Assembly (NCBI GenBank): GCA_951812615.1
Contig: CATOSU010000002.1
Span: 1,488,001-1,552,000, forward strand
Direction: 5' to 3'
DNA length: 64,000 nt
Source of the DNA: an uncultured Paracoccaceae bacterium
GTDB lineage: Bacteria; Pseudomonadota; Alphaproteobacteria; Rhodobacterales; Rhodobacteraceae
Positions 27,297 through 36,378 of the stretch are shown here, piece after piece; the first letter of the stretch is position 1; the number at the start of each line of letters is the position of its first letter. The translations under genes were made by a program, and so were the position numbers. A model generated the notes under the pieces. The model had not been told where the DNA came from and ran no database searches. It saw only the letters and a list, made by a program, of their open reading frames with translations.

Positions 27297-28438
27297 TAGA
27301 CGCGATGGTCGACGATCTCCAGATGTTGCGACAGCCGGTCGATCTGTTCCATCCAGCCGTGCACCAGCGCCGGATCGGAAGGCGCTGCGTGGACCCCTGC
27401 CGGGATCTGCCGGTTCAGCACCGCCTCCACCGCCAGCGACACCGGCACCGATACCAGCCGCGCCATCGCCGTTCCGCGCGCGTCGCCCCATGCATCCATC
27501 ACGTAGGTCCGGTGCCAGACCGGCACTCCCTCGTTTTCGGCCTTCAGTGAAACGCACAGGATCACCCGGTCGGGCTCGCCTTCGTCATAGGCGTTCTCGG
27601 CCCAGAACTGATCCGACATTTCCGCCAGCCGCGCGTCGCCGGCAGGGCCTTCCAGCGTTTCGACCTCGGCGAACACGTCTTTCCACGCCTCCGCCCACCC
27701 GTTCAGCCGCAGGGTACCGCGTACGAATTCCTTCACCGGCCAGTGCGGTTCGAACCCGTATTCCGCCATGAACGGCAGGCTGTCCCGGTTCGGGTAAACC
27801 TCGAAACTTTCCGGGTTTGGCAAGGGTGCATCATAGCTGGTGATCGCATCCCATGGCTGGTCGACCCGCAGATCCGAATAATCCCGGATCGACCGGGATG
27901 GCGACCGAAACGCCTTCAGCACCCCCAACGGCGACCAGCTGAACTTGTAGCGGAACGGGTTCGGGTTCTTCGGCACACCGCCGCAATAAGAGATGAAGCT
28001 GAGGTCGTTTTTTGCGTCGAACGCATCCGAGGCGCGGTAATCGGCCATCAGCCGGTGCGCCATCAGGTGGTCGATTCCGGGATCTAGACCAACCTCGTTC
28101 ACCAGAGCCACGCCAGCGTCGCGTGCCGGCCCGTCCAGGGCCCGCATTTCCGGCGCGATATAAGACGACGACACGAAATGCGCGCCGGCTCCGATTGCCA
28201 GTTCGGCCAGCGGGACATGCCAGTCGCCCGGCAGCATGGAGACCACGACATCGCCGGGCTGCAGCGCGGCACCCAGGGCTTCGATATCAAAGGCGCGAAT
28301 GTCGTCGGTCAGATCGCCGACAGCCTCCTGCGCCTTGTCGACCGTCCGGTTCCAGACCGTCACCGCCTGGCCGTTTTCGATCAGCCGCCGCAGGCCCGGT
28401 ATGGCGGACAGGCCCGTCCCGCACCAATGAACCGTCAT
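27296..28438 (-). CDS. Saccharopine dehydrogenase-like protein (LYS9/glutamate-forming type)
   Basis: A 380-residue oxidoreductase. An N-terminal nucleotide-binding fold (WCGTGLSAIPGLRRLIENG) is followed by the saccharopine dehydrogenase catalytic domain (LVNEVGLDPGIDHLMAHRL, ISYCGGVPKNPNPFRYKFSW). It is expected to interconvert saccharopine with glutamate and 2-aminoadipate semialdehyde. The ATG at 28438 overlaps the stop of the upstream lysine-forming partner. The last base of its stop codon is supplied by the IS630 element; the protein itself is unchanged. Confidence 0.87.
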   Translation of the reverse strand: MTVHWCGTGLSAIPGLRRLIENGQAVTVWNRTVDKAQEAVGDLTDDIRAFDIEALGAALQPGDVVVSMLPGDWHVPLAELAIGAGAHFVSSSYIAPEMRALDGPARDAGVALVNEVGLDPGIDHLMAHRLMADYRASDAFDAKNDLSFISYCGGVPKNPNPFRYKFSWSPLGVLKAFRSPSRSIRDYSDLRVDQPWDAITSYDAPLPNPESFEVYPNRDSLPFMAEYGFEPHWPVKEFVRGTLRLNGWAEAWKDVFAEVETLEGPAGDARLAEMSDQFWAENAYDEGEPDRVILCVSLKAENEGVPVWHRTYVMDAWGDARGTAMARLVSVPVSLAVEAVLNRQIPAGVHAAPSDPALVHGWMEQIDRLSQHLEIVDHRV

Positions 28439-29496
28439 GTCTCTATCCTTCCGATGTGGTCGTCGAATGTTGTTTTTGCCCGGCCCCATACGCCCTTGTC
28501 CAGATCCCCCAGCGTCAACAGCGATGGCAGAAGTTGCGCGGCATAATCCTCGGAACTTTCCAGCGGCAGCAGCGACGGCAGATTGTCGATCGCCGTGACA
28601 TCCAGAGGCGGCTGTTCATGCACGCGCAGGGCGGGCTCTGCCCAGCTCGTTGTCCGGTCATACACCGGGATCGGGTTGTAGGCGCTGCCGGGATCGCAGG
28701 CGATGTCTCCGATCACGCGCAGGTCGCGGGCCGCCGTCTTGGCCTCGGGCGGCACAAACACCGGTGTTCCGGGCAGGGCAAGGATGCAGTTGAGGAAAAT
28801 CTCGTGCGCAAGGATTTCGGGGAACGGGCCGCCATGTGCGGTTTCGGCCATGTCCCAGCGGGTAACGGTCAGTCCCATCGCGGTACAGAGATCGCCCGCC
28901 CCCGTGCCGACCCGTCCGAGCGCGCCGATGATCAGGGCCGCGGGCAAGGGCGCCGACAGCTGATCCAGCTCGGCCTGCAGATCCGCGCGCAGTTGGCCCT
29001 GACCGGGCACCACCGACACCGGCCCGCACAGCTCCCCGCGTTGCTGCGCCGCCCAGCATTTCAGCGCCACCGCGGCCCCGGCATAACCGGCCCAGTACCC
29101 GAAGGCCGCCACCCGGCGCCCGGCTTCATCGGTCAGATACTCCAGATCATAGAGCGTTCCGCCGCCGTCGCGGAACCTGCGCAACAGGATCTGCCCGTCC
29201 GGCTGGCCCTTGTAGGCATGACCGAACATGATGTGCCGGTGCGGCAGCGGCGTACCGTCCTCGGGCAGCTCCTTGAGCCCGAAAATGATGGCGTCGTGCG
29301 GCGCCTCCGGCCAGCTGTTTTCCGGCGCGATGTCGCATCCCGCCGCGACATAGCCAGCCAGCGGGATGGCGCGGACCGAACTGCGCTCGACCGTAACCGA
29401 TAGTCCGGCTTCCAGCAGTGCCGCTGCCCCGTCGGGGGTCAGCCCGACCCGTTCTTCGTTCGGCCGCTGTTCGGCCCGGACCCACAGATGTGTCAT
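28435..29496 (-). CDS. Saccharopine dehydrogenase, lysine-forming type (LYS1-like)
   Basis: A 353-residue member of the alanine dehydrogenase/LYS1 fold. The N-terminal domain has the marker RAEQRPNEERVGLTPDGA, and the Rossmann motif is ALIIGALGRVGTGAGDL. It is expected to interconvert lysine plus 2-oxoglutarate with saccharopine, using NAD. The next gene supplies the second saccharopine step, so together they form a lysine degradation (or reversible) route. It overlaps the GST gene upstream by 4 bp. Confidence 0.87.
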   Translation of the reverse strand: MTHLWVRAEQRPNEERVGLTPDGAAALLEAGLSVTVERSSVRAIPLAGYVAAGCDIAPENSWPEAPHDAIIFGLKELPEDGTPLPHRHIMFGHAYKGQPDGQILLRRFRDGGGTLYDLEYLTDEAGRRVAAFGYWAGYAGAAVALKCWAAQQRGELCGPVSVVPGQGQLRADLQAELDQLSAPLPAALIIGALGRVGTGAGDLCTAMGLTVTRWDMAETAHGGPFPEILAHEIFLNCILALPGTPVFVPPEAKTAARDLRVIGDIACDPGSAYNPIPVYDRTTSWAEPALRVHEQPPLDVTAIDNLPSLLPLESSEDYAAQLLPSLLTLGDLDKGVWGRAKTTFDDHIGRIET

Positions 29497-30116
29497 CGCA
29501 CGACGATCCCCCGTTCAATGGCCGACCGGACCGAGGCGCGCGCTTCCATGGTCTGTATAAAGCGGCGGATTTTCGGAAACGGCGCCAGATCGACATCATC
29601 CCCGCGCAGCCAGACACAGACCGCGTACAGATAGGCGTCGGCCAGCGTGAACTGATCGCCGCAGATGAATGGTCCCTGCAGGATATGGTCTTCGACATAT
29701 TGGGCGCTGGCCGTCATCGTTTCCGGCACCTTCGCGGTCATGTCGGACCACGAGCCTTCATGATCGGCCCATCGGTGCCCGCGCATCTTGTGCGCGTGGT
29801 TCACATGCATCGTGGAGGCGATGTAGAACATCGCTTCGCGCATCCGTCCCAGCTGCAACGGGTCGGCGGGAACGGGCACCGAATCGGGCGCCACCGCCAG
29901 CAGGTAATCCAGAATCGCGCCCGTTTCGGTCAGGATCCCGTCGTCGGTGATCAGCGCCGGCACGCGGCCCTTCGGATTGATCCGGTGATAGGCCGGTTTG
30001 GTCTGCTCCGCGTCGGCAAAATCCACCTTCACCAACTCATGGTCCAGCCCGGTCTCTTCGAGTGCAATCACGGCAGCGACCGCGATCGTGCCCGGGAAAT
30101 ACGTGAGTTTCAGCAT
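29493..30116 (-). CDS. Glutathione S-transferase family protein
   Basis: A 207-residue two-domain GST. The N-terminal thioredoxin fold has the cis-proline segment GRVPALITDDG and TETGAILDYL, which binds the glutathione gamma-glutamyl group. The C-terminal helical domain has the conserved FTLADAYLYAVCVW. The substrate is unknown. It lies first in an overlapping three-gene run with two saccharopine dehydrogenases; this may only reflect shared transcription, or detoxification of the reactive semialdehyde. Confidence 0.9.
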   Translation of the reverse strand: MLKLTYFPGTIAVAAVIALEETGLDHELVKVDFADAEQTKPAYHRINPKGRVPALITDDGILTETGAILDYLLAVAPDSVPVPADPLQLGRMREAMFYIASTMHVNHAHKMRGHRWADHEGSWSDMTAKVPETMTASAQYVEDHILQGPFICGDQFTLADAYLYAVCVWLRGDDVDLAPFPKIRRFIQTMEARASVRSAIERGIVVR

Positions 30117-30128
30117 AACAGCCTCCGG

Positions 30129-30779
30129 TCAGAGATGGGTTTGTGCAAAATGCCGGTCAGGGTGTTCCAGATGTGGCACGGCGTTGAACAGAACCGGGCT
30201 CAGCTGATCGCCGATGGGAAACAACCGGTGCACTGACGTGTTCATGATTGCCAGGGCCACCCGCGCCAGCGCCGGAACCTCCAGATCAAGAAACCGGCGC
30301 ATCGCCATGGCAATCAGCCCGCCGGATGTTACGACCAGCGCCGGTCCGGGCCCGGCGGAAATCTCGTGCAGGGCGTCGCTGACCCTCGCCTCGAACTGCT
30401 GAAAGGTTTCCGGCGGATTTTCGATCTCGCCGTCCCGCCAGGCGGTGAACACGGTTGGCAGATGTTCGATGAACCCTTCGCGTTCCGTCGGAATGAGGAT
30501 CCCGCGCTGGTCCTGCAACAGCTCCGCAAGGGTGAAGTATTCCAGCTCGTTCAGACGCGGGTCGCGGATGGCGTCGCTGTGGCCCATGCTGTCGGCGGTT
30601 TCGATATGGCGGATAAGGGTGCCGGTGAACACGCGGGGATGATGGCTGGCCGAAGCGCGCAGATGATCGCCGAGCCACGCCGCCTGCTGGTGTCCCAGCG
30701 GGCTGAGTTTGTCATAACTTACCTCGTCGCGCGCGCCGGTATTGGCCTGCCCGTGACGGATCAGAGTGATGTGGGACAT
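30129..30779 (-). CDS. Histidine phosphatase family protein
   Basis: A 216-residue phosphoglycerate-mutase-fold phosphatase with the catalytic LIRHGQANTG at residues 6-15 and a second conserved His replaced in context by VVTSGGLIAMAMR near residue 150. The second catalytic His, normally in a VSHGG-type motif, is not evident: the segment reads VTSGG. Activity may therefore be changed or lost. It lies 12 bp upstream of the GST gene and is probably the first gene of that operon. Confidence 0.83.
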   Translation of the reverse strand: MSHITLIRHGQANTGARDEVSYDKLSPLGHQQAAWLGDHLRASASHHPRVFTGTLIRHIETADSMGHSDAIRDPRLNELEYFTLAELLQDQRGILIPTEREGFIEHLPTVFTAWRDGEIENPPETFQQFEARVSDALHEISAGPGPALVVTSGGLIAMAMRRFLDLEVPALARVALAIMNTSVHRLFPIGDQLSPVLFNAVPHLEHPDRHFAQTHL

Positions 30780-31002
30780 GAGGCCTCTTGCAACAGATGC
30801 GTCTTGATAGGCGCGCTGTGCGCGGGTTGCCAGAGCCGGTCGTCCGGCCGGGCGGTTTTTTCGCGGGATACGACGTGGGGTCGCCTATCGGAAACGCCGG
30901 GTTTGGCGGGATGGCGTATTTCCGGCGATGAGTGTCGGGAATGGGACTCCTTCGATCTGACCGGTTTGGGTATAACTCTGCCGGAAGAGGAGAGGTACGC
31001 GC

Positions 31003-33783
31003 ATGTCGGAGACCGTGAAATTCGTTCTGGACGGGCAGAAAGTCGAGGCGGAAAAGGGTCTAACGATCTGGGAGGTTGCGAATGGCCGCGGTCTGACCAT
31101 CCCGCATCTGTGCCACAAGCCCGCGCCGGGCTACCGGCCCGACGGCAACTGCCGGGCCTGCATGGTCGAGGTCGAGGGCGAACGGACGCTTGTCGCCTCC
31201 TGCATCCGCGAAGCATCGGACGGGATGGTGGTGACCACAAATTCCGCCCAGGCCGAAAGCGCGCGCAGGCTGGTGGTGGAAATGCTGCTGGCCGACCAGC
31301 CCGCGCGCGGCCAGTCGCATGACAGCTCCAGCCACCTGTGGGGCATGGCGGATGCAAACGGGATCTCTGACAGCCGGTTCCCGAAACTGGAAGACGGGCG
31401 CATTCCGCTTCTGGATGACAGCCATGTTGCGATGCGCGTCAATCTCGATGCCTGTATCCAGTGCGGGCTGTGCGTGCGGGCCTGCCGCGAGGTTCAGGTC
31501 AACGACGTGATCGGCATGGCCGGACGCGGCCATGATGCCTGGCCGACCTTCGACATGGCCGACCCGATGGGCGCATCGACCTGTGTGGCCTGCGGCGAAT
31601 GCGTGCAGGCCTGTCCCACCGGGGCTCTGATGCCCGCAACCCTGCTGGATGACGCGCAGCAGGGCGACAGTGCGGATTTTGACAGCGAGGTGAACAGCAT
31701 CTGCCCCTTCTGCGGCGTCGGCTGTCAGGTGTCGCTGAAGGTGAAGGACGGCAAGGTCAAATATGTCGACGGCATCAATGGCCCGGCCAACGAAGGCCGG
31801 CTCTGTGTCAAGGGCCGGTTCGGGTTCGACTATATCCATCACGAACACCGCTTGACGAAACCGCTGATCCGGCGTGATGACGCACCGGCCAAGGGGCTGA
31901 ACGTGGAACCCGGCAACTGGCAGGCGTTTTTCCGCGAGGCCGGCTGGGACGAAGCGATGGACCGCGCCGCCGGCGGGCTGGCCCGGCTGCGCGATGACCA
32001 GGGCGGGGCCAGCGTGGCCGGTTTCGGCAGTGCGAAATGCACCAACGAGGAAGCCTATCTGTTTCAGAAGCTGATCCGGCAGGGCTTCGGCCACAACAAC
32101 GTGGATCACTGCACGCGGCTGTGCCATGCCTCCTCGGTGGCAGCGCTGATGGAAAATGTCGGCTCGGGCGCGGTGACCGCCACGTTCAACGAGATTGAAA
32201 ACGCCGATGTCGCGATCGCAATCGGCTGTAACCCGATCGAAAACCATCCCGTCGCGGCAACCTATTTCAAGCAGTTCACCAAGCGCGGTGGCAAGCTGAT
32301 CGTCATGGACCCCCGCGGGGTCGGCCTGCGCCGGTTCGCGTCGCACATGTTGCAGTTCCGGCCGGGCGCAGACGTGTCGATGCTGAACGCGATCATGCAC
32401 GTGATCGTCGAAGAGGAGCTGTACGACCGCCAGTACATCGAGGCCTTTACCGAGAACTGGGAGGCCGAAAAGGCGCATCTGGCCCAGTTCGCACCCGAGA
32501 AGATGGCCGAGATCTGTGGCATCGAGGCGGATGTGCTGCGCGACGTGGCCCGCACCTTTGCCACCGCCAAGGCAGGCATGATCTTCTGGGGCATGGGTAT
32601 CAGTCAGCATATCCACGGCACCGACAATTCGCGTTGCCTGATTTCGCTGGCACTGATGTGTGGTCATGTCGGGCGGCCGGGGACCGGGCTGCATCCCCTG
32701 CGCGGCCAGAACAACGTGCAGGGCGCGTCGGACGCGGGGCTGATCCCGATGTTCCTGCCGGATTATCAGAGCGTGACCGATGACGGCGTGCGCAACGCCT
32801 TCACCGAGGTCTGGAAATCGGATGATTTTTCGAACCAGAAGGGCCTGACCGTGACCGAGATCATGGATGCCGTCCATGACGGGGACATTCACGGGATGTA
32901 TATCCTCGGCGAAAACCCGGCCATGTCGGACCCGGATGTGGAACATGCGCGCGACGCGCTGGCCAAGCTGGACCATCTGGTGGTGCAGGATATCTTCCTG
33001 ACCGAAACCGCGAATTACGCCGATGTGATCCTGCCGGCGACCGCGTTTTATGAAAAGTCGGGCACCGTCACCAACACCAACCGTCAGGTTCAGATGGGCC
33101 GCCCCGCGGTGCCGCCGCCGGGCCAGGCGCGCGAGGACTGGGCGATCACCACCGATCTCGCCCGCCGGCTCGGGCTGGACTGGAGCTATGACAGCCCGGC
33201 GGATGTCTTTGCCGAGATGAAGCGCAACATGAAATCGCTGGACAACATCACATGGGACCGGCTGGAACAGGTCAACGCGGTGACCTACCCGTCGCTCTCG
33301 CCCGAGGATCCGGGCCAGCCTATCGTCTTCGGCGACGGGTTCCCGCGCCCGGACGGGCGCGCGCGGTTCACACCGGCGGCGATCATCCCGCCCGATGACA
33401 CGCCCGATGCCGACTATCCGATGATCATGATCACCGGCCGGCAGCTCGAACACTGGCATACCGGGTCGATGACCCGGCGGGCCACAGTTCTGGACGCGGT
33501 AGAGCCGGAGGCGAATTGCTCGATGAACCCCCGGACCCTGCGGCAGATGGGGGTCGAACCGGGAGACATGCTGCGACTGACCACCAAGCGCGGCTCGATC
33601 GAGATCATGGCGCGGGCAGACCGGGCGGTGGCCGAGAACATGGTGTTCGTACCCTTTGCCTATGTCGAGGCGGCGGCGAATATCCTGACCAACCCGGCAG
33701 TGGATCCCTATGGCAAGATCCCCGAATTCAAGTTTTCCGCCGTGCGCGTGGAAGCCGCCGGAAAACAGGTGGCGGCAGAGTGA
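31003..33783 (+). CDS. fdhA: Formate dehydrogenase alpha subunit (Mo/W, NAD-type), orphan
   Basis: A 926-residue molybdoenzyme. The N-terminal [2Fe-2S] domain uses Cys37, Cys50, Cys53 and Cys67. Two [4Fe-4S] motifs follow from Cys151 (CIQCGLCVRAC, then CVACGECVQACP), then the Fe4S4 site CPFCGVGCQV and the bis-MGD domains. The Mo ligand is Cys374 followed by His375 (CTRLCHASS), as in FdsA/FdhF enzymes. This is the catalytic subunit of soluble NAD-linked formate dehydrogenase. The usual partners (fdsB, fdsG, fdsC, fdsD) are absent within the window. GGAGAGG precedes the ATG. Confidence 0.93.
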   Translation: MSETVKFVLDGQKVEAEKGLTIWEVANGRGLTIPHLCHKPAPGYRPDGNCRACMVEVEGERTLVASCIREASDGMVVTTNSAQAESARRLVVEMLLADQPARGQSHDSSSHLWGMADANGISDSRFPKLEDGRIPLLDDSHVAMRVNLDACIQCGLCVRACREVQVNDVIGMAGRGHDAWPTFDMADPMGASTCVACGECVQACPTGALMPATLLDDAQQGDSADFDSEVNSICPFCGVGCQVSLKVKDGKVKYVDGINGPANEGRLCVKGRFGFDYIHHEHRLTKPLIRRDDAPAKGLNVEPGNWQAFFREAGWDEAMDRAAGGLARLRDDQGGASVAGFGSAKCTNEEAYLFQKLIRQGFGHNNVDHCTRLCHASSVAALMENVGSGAVTATFNEIENADVAIAIGCNPIENHPVAATYFKQFTKRGGKLIVMDPRGVGLRRFASHMLQFRPGADVSMLNAIMHVIVEEELYDRQYIEAFTENWEAEKAHLAQFAPEKMAEICGIEADVLRDVARTFATAKAGMIFWGMGISQHIHGTDNSRCLISLALMCGHVGRPGTGLHPLRGQNNVQGASDAGLIPMFLPDYQSVTDDGVRNAFTEVWKSDDFSNQKGLTVTEIMDAVHDGDIHGMYILGENPAMSDPDVEHARDALAKLDHLVVQDIFLTETANYADVILPATAFYEKSGTVTNTNRQVQMGRPAVPPPGQAREDWAITTDLARRLGLDWSYDSPADVFAEMKRNMKSLDNITWDRLEQVNAVTYPSLSPEDPGQPIVFGDGFPRPDGRARFTPAAIIPPDDTPDADYPMIMITGRQLEHWHTGSMTRRATVLDAVEPEANCSMNPRTLRQMGVEPGDMLRLTTKRGSIEIMARADRAVAENMVFVPFAYVEAAANILTNPAVDPYGKIPEFKFSAVRVEAAGKQVAAE

Positions 33784-33841
33784 ACGTGATTTTTCGTAGA
33801 AGAATCGTGTTCGAAAATTCCGCGCGCTTTCAGGTGGCGAC

Positions 33842-35038
33842 GTGATCGGGGTTTCGTCGGACCGCTTTCTTGCGGATCTTCACATCCTGCGCAGCTTTGG
33901 CGCCAGCGGCGTTGGCAAAGGCGTTGTGCGCCGGGCCTATACAGACGCCGACATCGGCGCCCGGAAATGGCTGGTGGAACGCATCGCCGAGGCCGGTCTG
34001 ACCGCGCAGGTCGACCCGGTGGGAAACGTGTTCGGGCTGGCCGAAGGCAGGTCCGTTCTGCTCGGGTCGCATTCCGACACCCAGCCCGAGGGCGGCTGGC
34101 TCGACGGGGCGCTGGGGGTAATCGCGGGGCTGGAGATTGCCCGTGCCGCGCAGGAAAGCGGCGGGCCTCCGGTGTCGATGGTCAGCTTTCAGGACGAGGA
34201 AGGCCGGTTCGGCGCCATCACCTGCAGTGCGGTCTGGACCGGTCATCTGCCTTTGGAGGACGCGGATCGCAAGCCCGATGCCGATGGCATTCTGCTGGGC
34301 GACGCCCGCAAGGCGATGGCGGACATGGCCGGCGGGTTTGTCGATCCCGCGCGGTTCTCCGGGTTCCTCGAGATGCATATCGAGCAGGGTCCGACACTGG
34401 ACATGGCCGGCGAAGCCATCGGGGTGGTGACCGATATCGTCGGGTCCCGGCAATTGCGGATCACCTTCCGCGGGCGGCAGAACCACGCCGGCACAACGAT
34501 GATGCATCACCGGCGCGACGCGTTTCAGGGGCTGGCCGCCTTCACCACCGCTCTGAACGAACGCTTTCGCAACGTGGTTACGCCCGGTACGGTCTGGACC
34601 ATCGGCCGGGTCGAGCTGCATCCGAACGCGCCGTCGATTGTTCCGGGCGAGGTGCGGTTCAGCGTCCAGTGGCGGGATGCCGAGGATGACCGGCTGGAGC
34701 GGATGGAACAGATCGTCCGCGATCTGGCGCGGGACTGTGCAGAGGAACGCGGACTTGGGCTGACCCTGTCGCAGGTCGGCGCGTTGCGGCCGGTGCCGAT
34801 GGATCCGCGCCTGCGTGCCGCGCTGGCCGATGCTGCCGCCGCCGAGGCTCCGGGCCGTTGGCGGGACATGCCGTCCGGCGCGCTGCATGACGCGTCGAAC
34901 GTGGCAGCGGTGTTGCCGACGGCAATGCTGTTCGTGCCGTCGATCGGCGGCATCAGCCATGCGTTTGACGAAGACACGGCAGAATCAGATCTGGTGACCG
35001 GGTTGCGGGTGCTGGCGCGCGCGGTTGCAACACTGTGA
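33842..35038 (+). CDS. M20-family Zn hydrolase (carbamoylase/allantoate amidohydrolase type)
   Basis: A 398-residue metal-dependent amidohydrolase. It has the di-metal signature [19 protein letters not shown], the acidic FQDEEGRF, the dimer-domain HIEQGPTLD and the late [15 protein letters not shown] segments of the hydantoinase/carbamoylase branch. It hydrolyses N-carbamoyl amino acids, allantoate or ureidoglycolate; the exact substrate is open. It starts at GTG, 58 bp after the formate dehydrogenase gene. Allantoate or carbamoyl catabolism does not obviously connect with formate oxidation. Confidence 0.88.
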   Translation: MIGVSSDRFLADLHILRSFGASGVGKGVVRRAYTDADIGARKWLVERIAEAGLTAQVDPVGNVFGLAEGRSVLLGSHSDTQPEGGWLDGALGVIAGLEIARAAQESGGPPVSMVSFQDEEGRFGAITCSAVWTGHLPLEDADRKPDADGILLGDARKAMADMAGGFVDPARFSGFLEMHIEQGPTLDMAGEAIGVVTDIVGSRQLRITFRGRQNHAGTTMMHHRRDAFQGLAAFTTALNERFRNVVTPGTVWTIGRVELHPNAPSIVPGEVRFSVQWRDAEDDRLERMEQIVRDLARDCAEERGLGLTLSQVGALRPVPMDPRLRAALADAAAAEAPGRWRDMPSGALHDASNVAAVLPTAMLFVPSIGGISHAFDEDTAESDLVTGLRVLARAVATL

Positions 35039-35046
35039 GCCGGTTA

Positions 35047-35060
35047 TTGATCCAGATCAC
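35047..35060 (+). promoter_or_regulatory. FnrL-like box upstream of the flavodoxin
   Basis: TTGATCCAGATCAC matches TTGAT-N4-ATCAA at nine of ten positions. It lies 77 bp before the flavodoxin ATG, fitting oxygen-responsive activation. Confidence 0.65.
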
Positions 35061-35136
35061 GGTATCGCCGGTTTTGGCGTCCTAGTCTTGCACTCAGGTA
35101 TTGCCGGCCTTGCCGGCGCACGGAACGGAGGCTGAG

Positions 35137-35661
35137 ATGGCCGTACTGATCCTGTATGCAACGATCGAAGGGCAGACCCGGAAGGTTGCTGAATTCGCGG
35201 CAGAGGAGGCACGCAAGGCGGGGCACGAAGTGCGCTCGGTTGACGTGTCCGGGGAGATGGCGACGGTGTCCTATGACGGGATCGACCGCGTTATTCTGGC
35301 GGCACCGGTTCACGAACGGCGTCACCCGAGGCCGTTCGAAACCCTGATCGCCGCGGACCGGCAGACGTTGGGTGAACTGAAGACGATGCTGTTGTCGGTC
35401 AGCCTGAACGCGGCCTTTGTCGAAGGTCAGGCCGAAGCGAATGACTATGTCGTTGAAATGAAAATGCGCACAGAGTTTACACCGGATGTCGAACAACTGG
35501 TCGCCGGCGCGGTTCGCACGGGCGAATACGATTATTTCGCCACCCAGATCGTGCGCCATGTGGTGATGCGCGGGCGGGAATACCCGGTCACAGACGGCAC
35601 GCAGGAGTTCACCGACTGGCCGGTTCTGGCCGAACAGCTGGCTGTGTTTCTGGCCGCGTGA
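35137..35661 (+). CDS. Flavodoxin-domain protein, HemG-like
   Basis: A 174-residue flavodoxin-fold protein. The FMN phosphate loop is LYATIEGQTRKVAEF at residues 6-20, resembling the FSTRDGQT loop of HemG protoporphyrinogen oxidase. The C-terminal half (VEQLVAGAVRTGEYDYFATQIVR, in part) also fits that group. HemG uses quinones to oxidise protoporphyrinogen IX when oxygen is scarce. The upstream FnrL-like box agrees with such a role but does not prove it. The ATG at 35137 follows ACGGAGG. Confidence 0.78.
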   Translation: MAVLILYATIEGQTRKVAEFAAEEARKAGHEVRSVDVSGEMATVSYDGIDRVILAAPVHERRHPRPFETLIAADRQTLGELKTMLLSVSLNAAFVEGQAEANDYVVEMKMRTEFTPDVEQLVAGAVRTGEYDYFATQIVRHVVMRGREYPVTDGTQEFTDWPVLAEQLAVFLAA

Positions 35662-35676
35662 CCACGCCCGGTCCGC

Positions 35677-36378
35677 TCAGGACCAGCTGACATCGCCGAG
35701 AAAAATGTAACCCGCGCCGTAGATTGTCTTGATCAGGCGCGGGTTCTTCGGGTCCTCGCGCAACTTGGTGCGCAGGCGCGAAATCCGGACATCCATCGCG
35801 CGGTCAAAGCTTTCGCCGGCAGCACCACCCAGCGATTCCTGCATCTGCGCCCGGGAAATCAGCCGCTTCGGGTTTTCCAGAAACAGGCGCAGCACTTCGC
35901 CTTCGGCGTGGGAAAACGGCACTTCACCGCCTTCGGCATCCTCCAGAGCGTACCGATCGAAAAACGCGGTCCAGCCGGCGAAGCGTGCGGTTCGTCCGGG
36001 CTGTTGCGGGGTGCGGGTGCCGCGCAGCCGGGCGCGGACGCGGGCAACGACTTCGGCGGGGTCAAACGGCTTGGTAATGTAATCATCCGCGCCAAGCTCC
36101 AGCCCGGTCACCCGGTCCTGCACTTGCGCCCGGCCCGAAATGATGATCACCGCCGCCCCCTGTTCCAGCGCCAGCCGGTGCACCAGAGCCAGCCCGTCTG
36201 TATCCGGTAAGGACAGATCGACCAGGCAGACATCCGGTGTGGCCTTTTGCAGGGCGGCCTCGAATTCGCGGGCGCGGGCAAAACACTGGGTTCGGAACCC
36301 GGCATCCTCCAGCACGTCGCGCAGCATGTGACGGATATCCGGTTCATCATCCAGAATTGTCACCAGGGGGGCGTTCAT
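35677..36378 (-). CDS. OmpR-family response regulator
   Basis: A 233-residue two-domain regulator. The receiver has the acidic pocket DDEPD at residues 10-14, the phosphoacceptor Asp54 (CLVDLSLPDTDG) and Lys in YITKPFDP. The C-terminal winged helix reads FDRAMDVRISRLRTKLREDP, with the terminal hairpin IKTIYGAGYIFLGD. It overlaps the hybrid kinase gene by 4 bp and is clearly its partner. A direct repeat of 10-bp period at 38351-38370, upstream of the pair, could be its binding site. Confidence 0.93.
   Translation of the reverse strand: MNAPLVTILDDEPDIRHMLRDVLEDAGFRTQCFARAREFEAALQKATPDVCLVDLSLPDTDGLALVHRLALEQGAAVIIISGRAQVQDRVTGLELGADDYITKPFDPAEVVARVRARLRGTRTPQQPGRTARFAGWTAFFDRYALEDAEGGEVPFSHAEGEVLRLFLENPKRLISRAQMQESLGGAAGESFDRAMDVRISRLRTKLREDPKNPRLIKTIYGAGYIFLGDVSWS

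Noticed and set aside
32101-32130. Possible replacement of the Mo-ligating Cys by His in the formate dehydrogenase
   Set aside because: On realignment the ligand is the later Cys of CTRLCH, followed by the conserved His, so the active site is normal.
31060-33459. A long minus-strand open frame (about 800 codons) opposite the formate dehydrogenase gene
   Set aside because: It mirrors a GC-rich gene with clear motifs; its own translation is His/Arg/Gly-rich with no domain.
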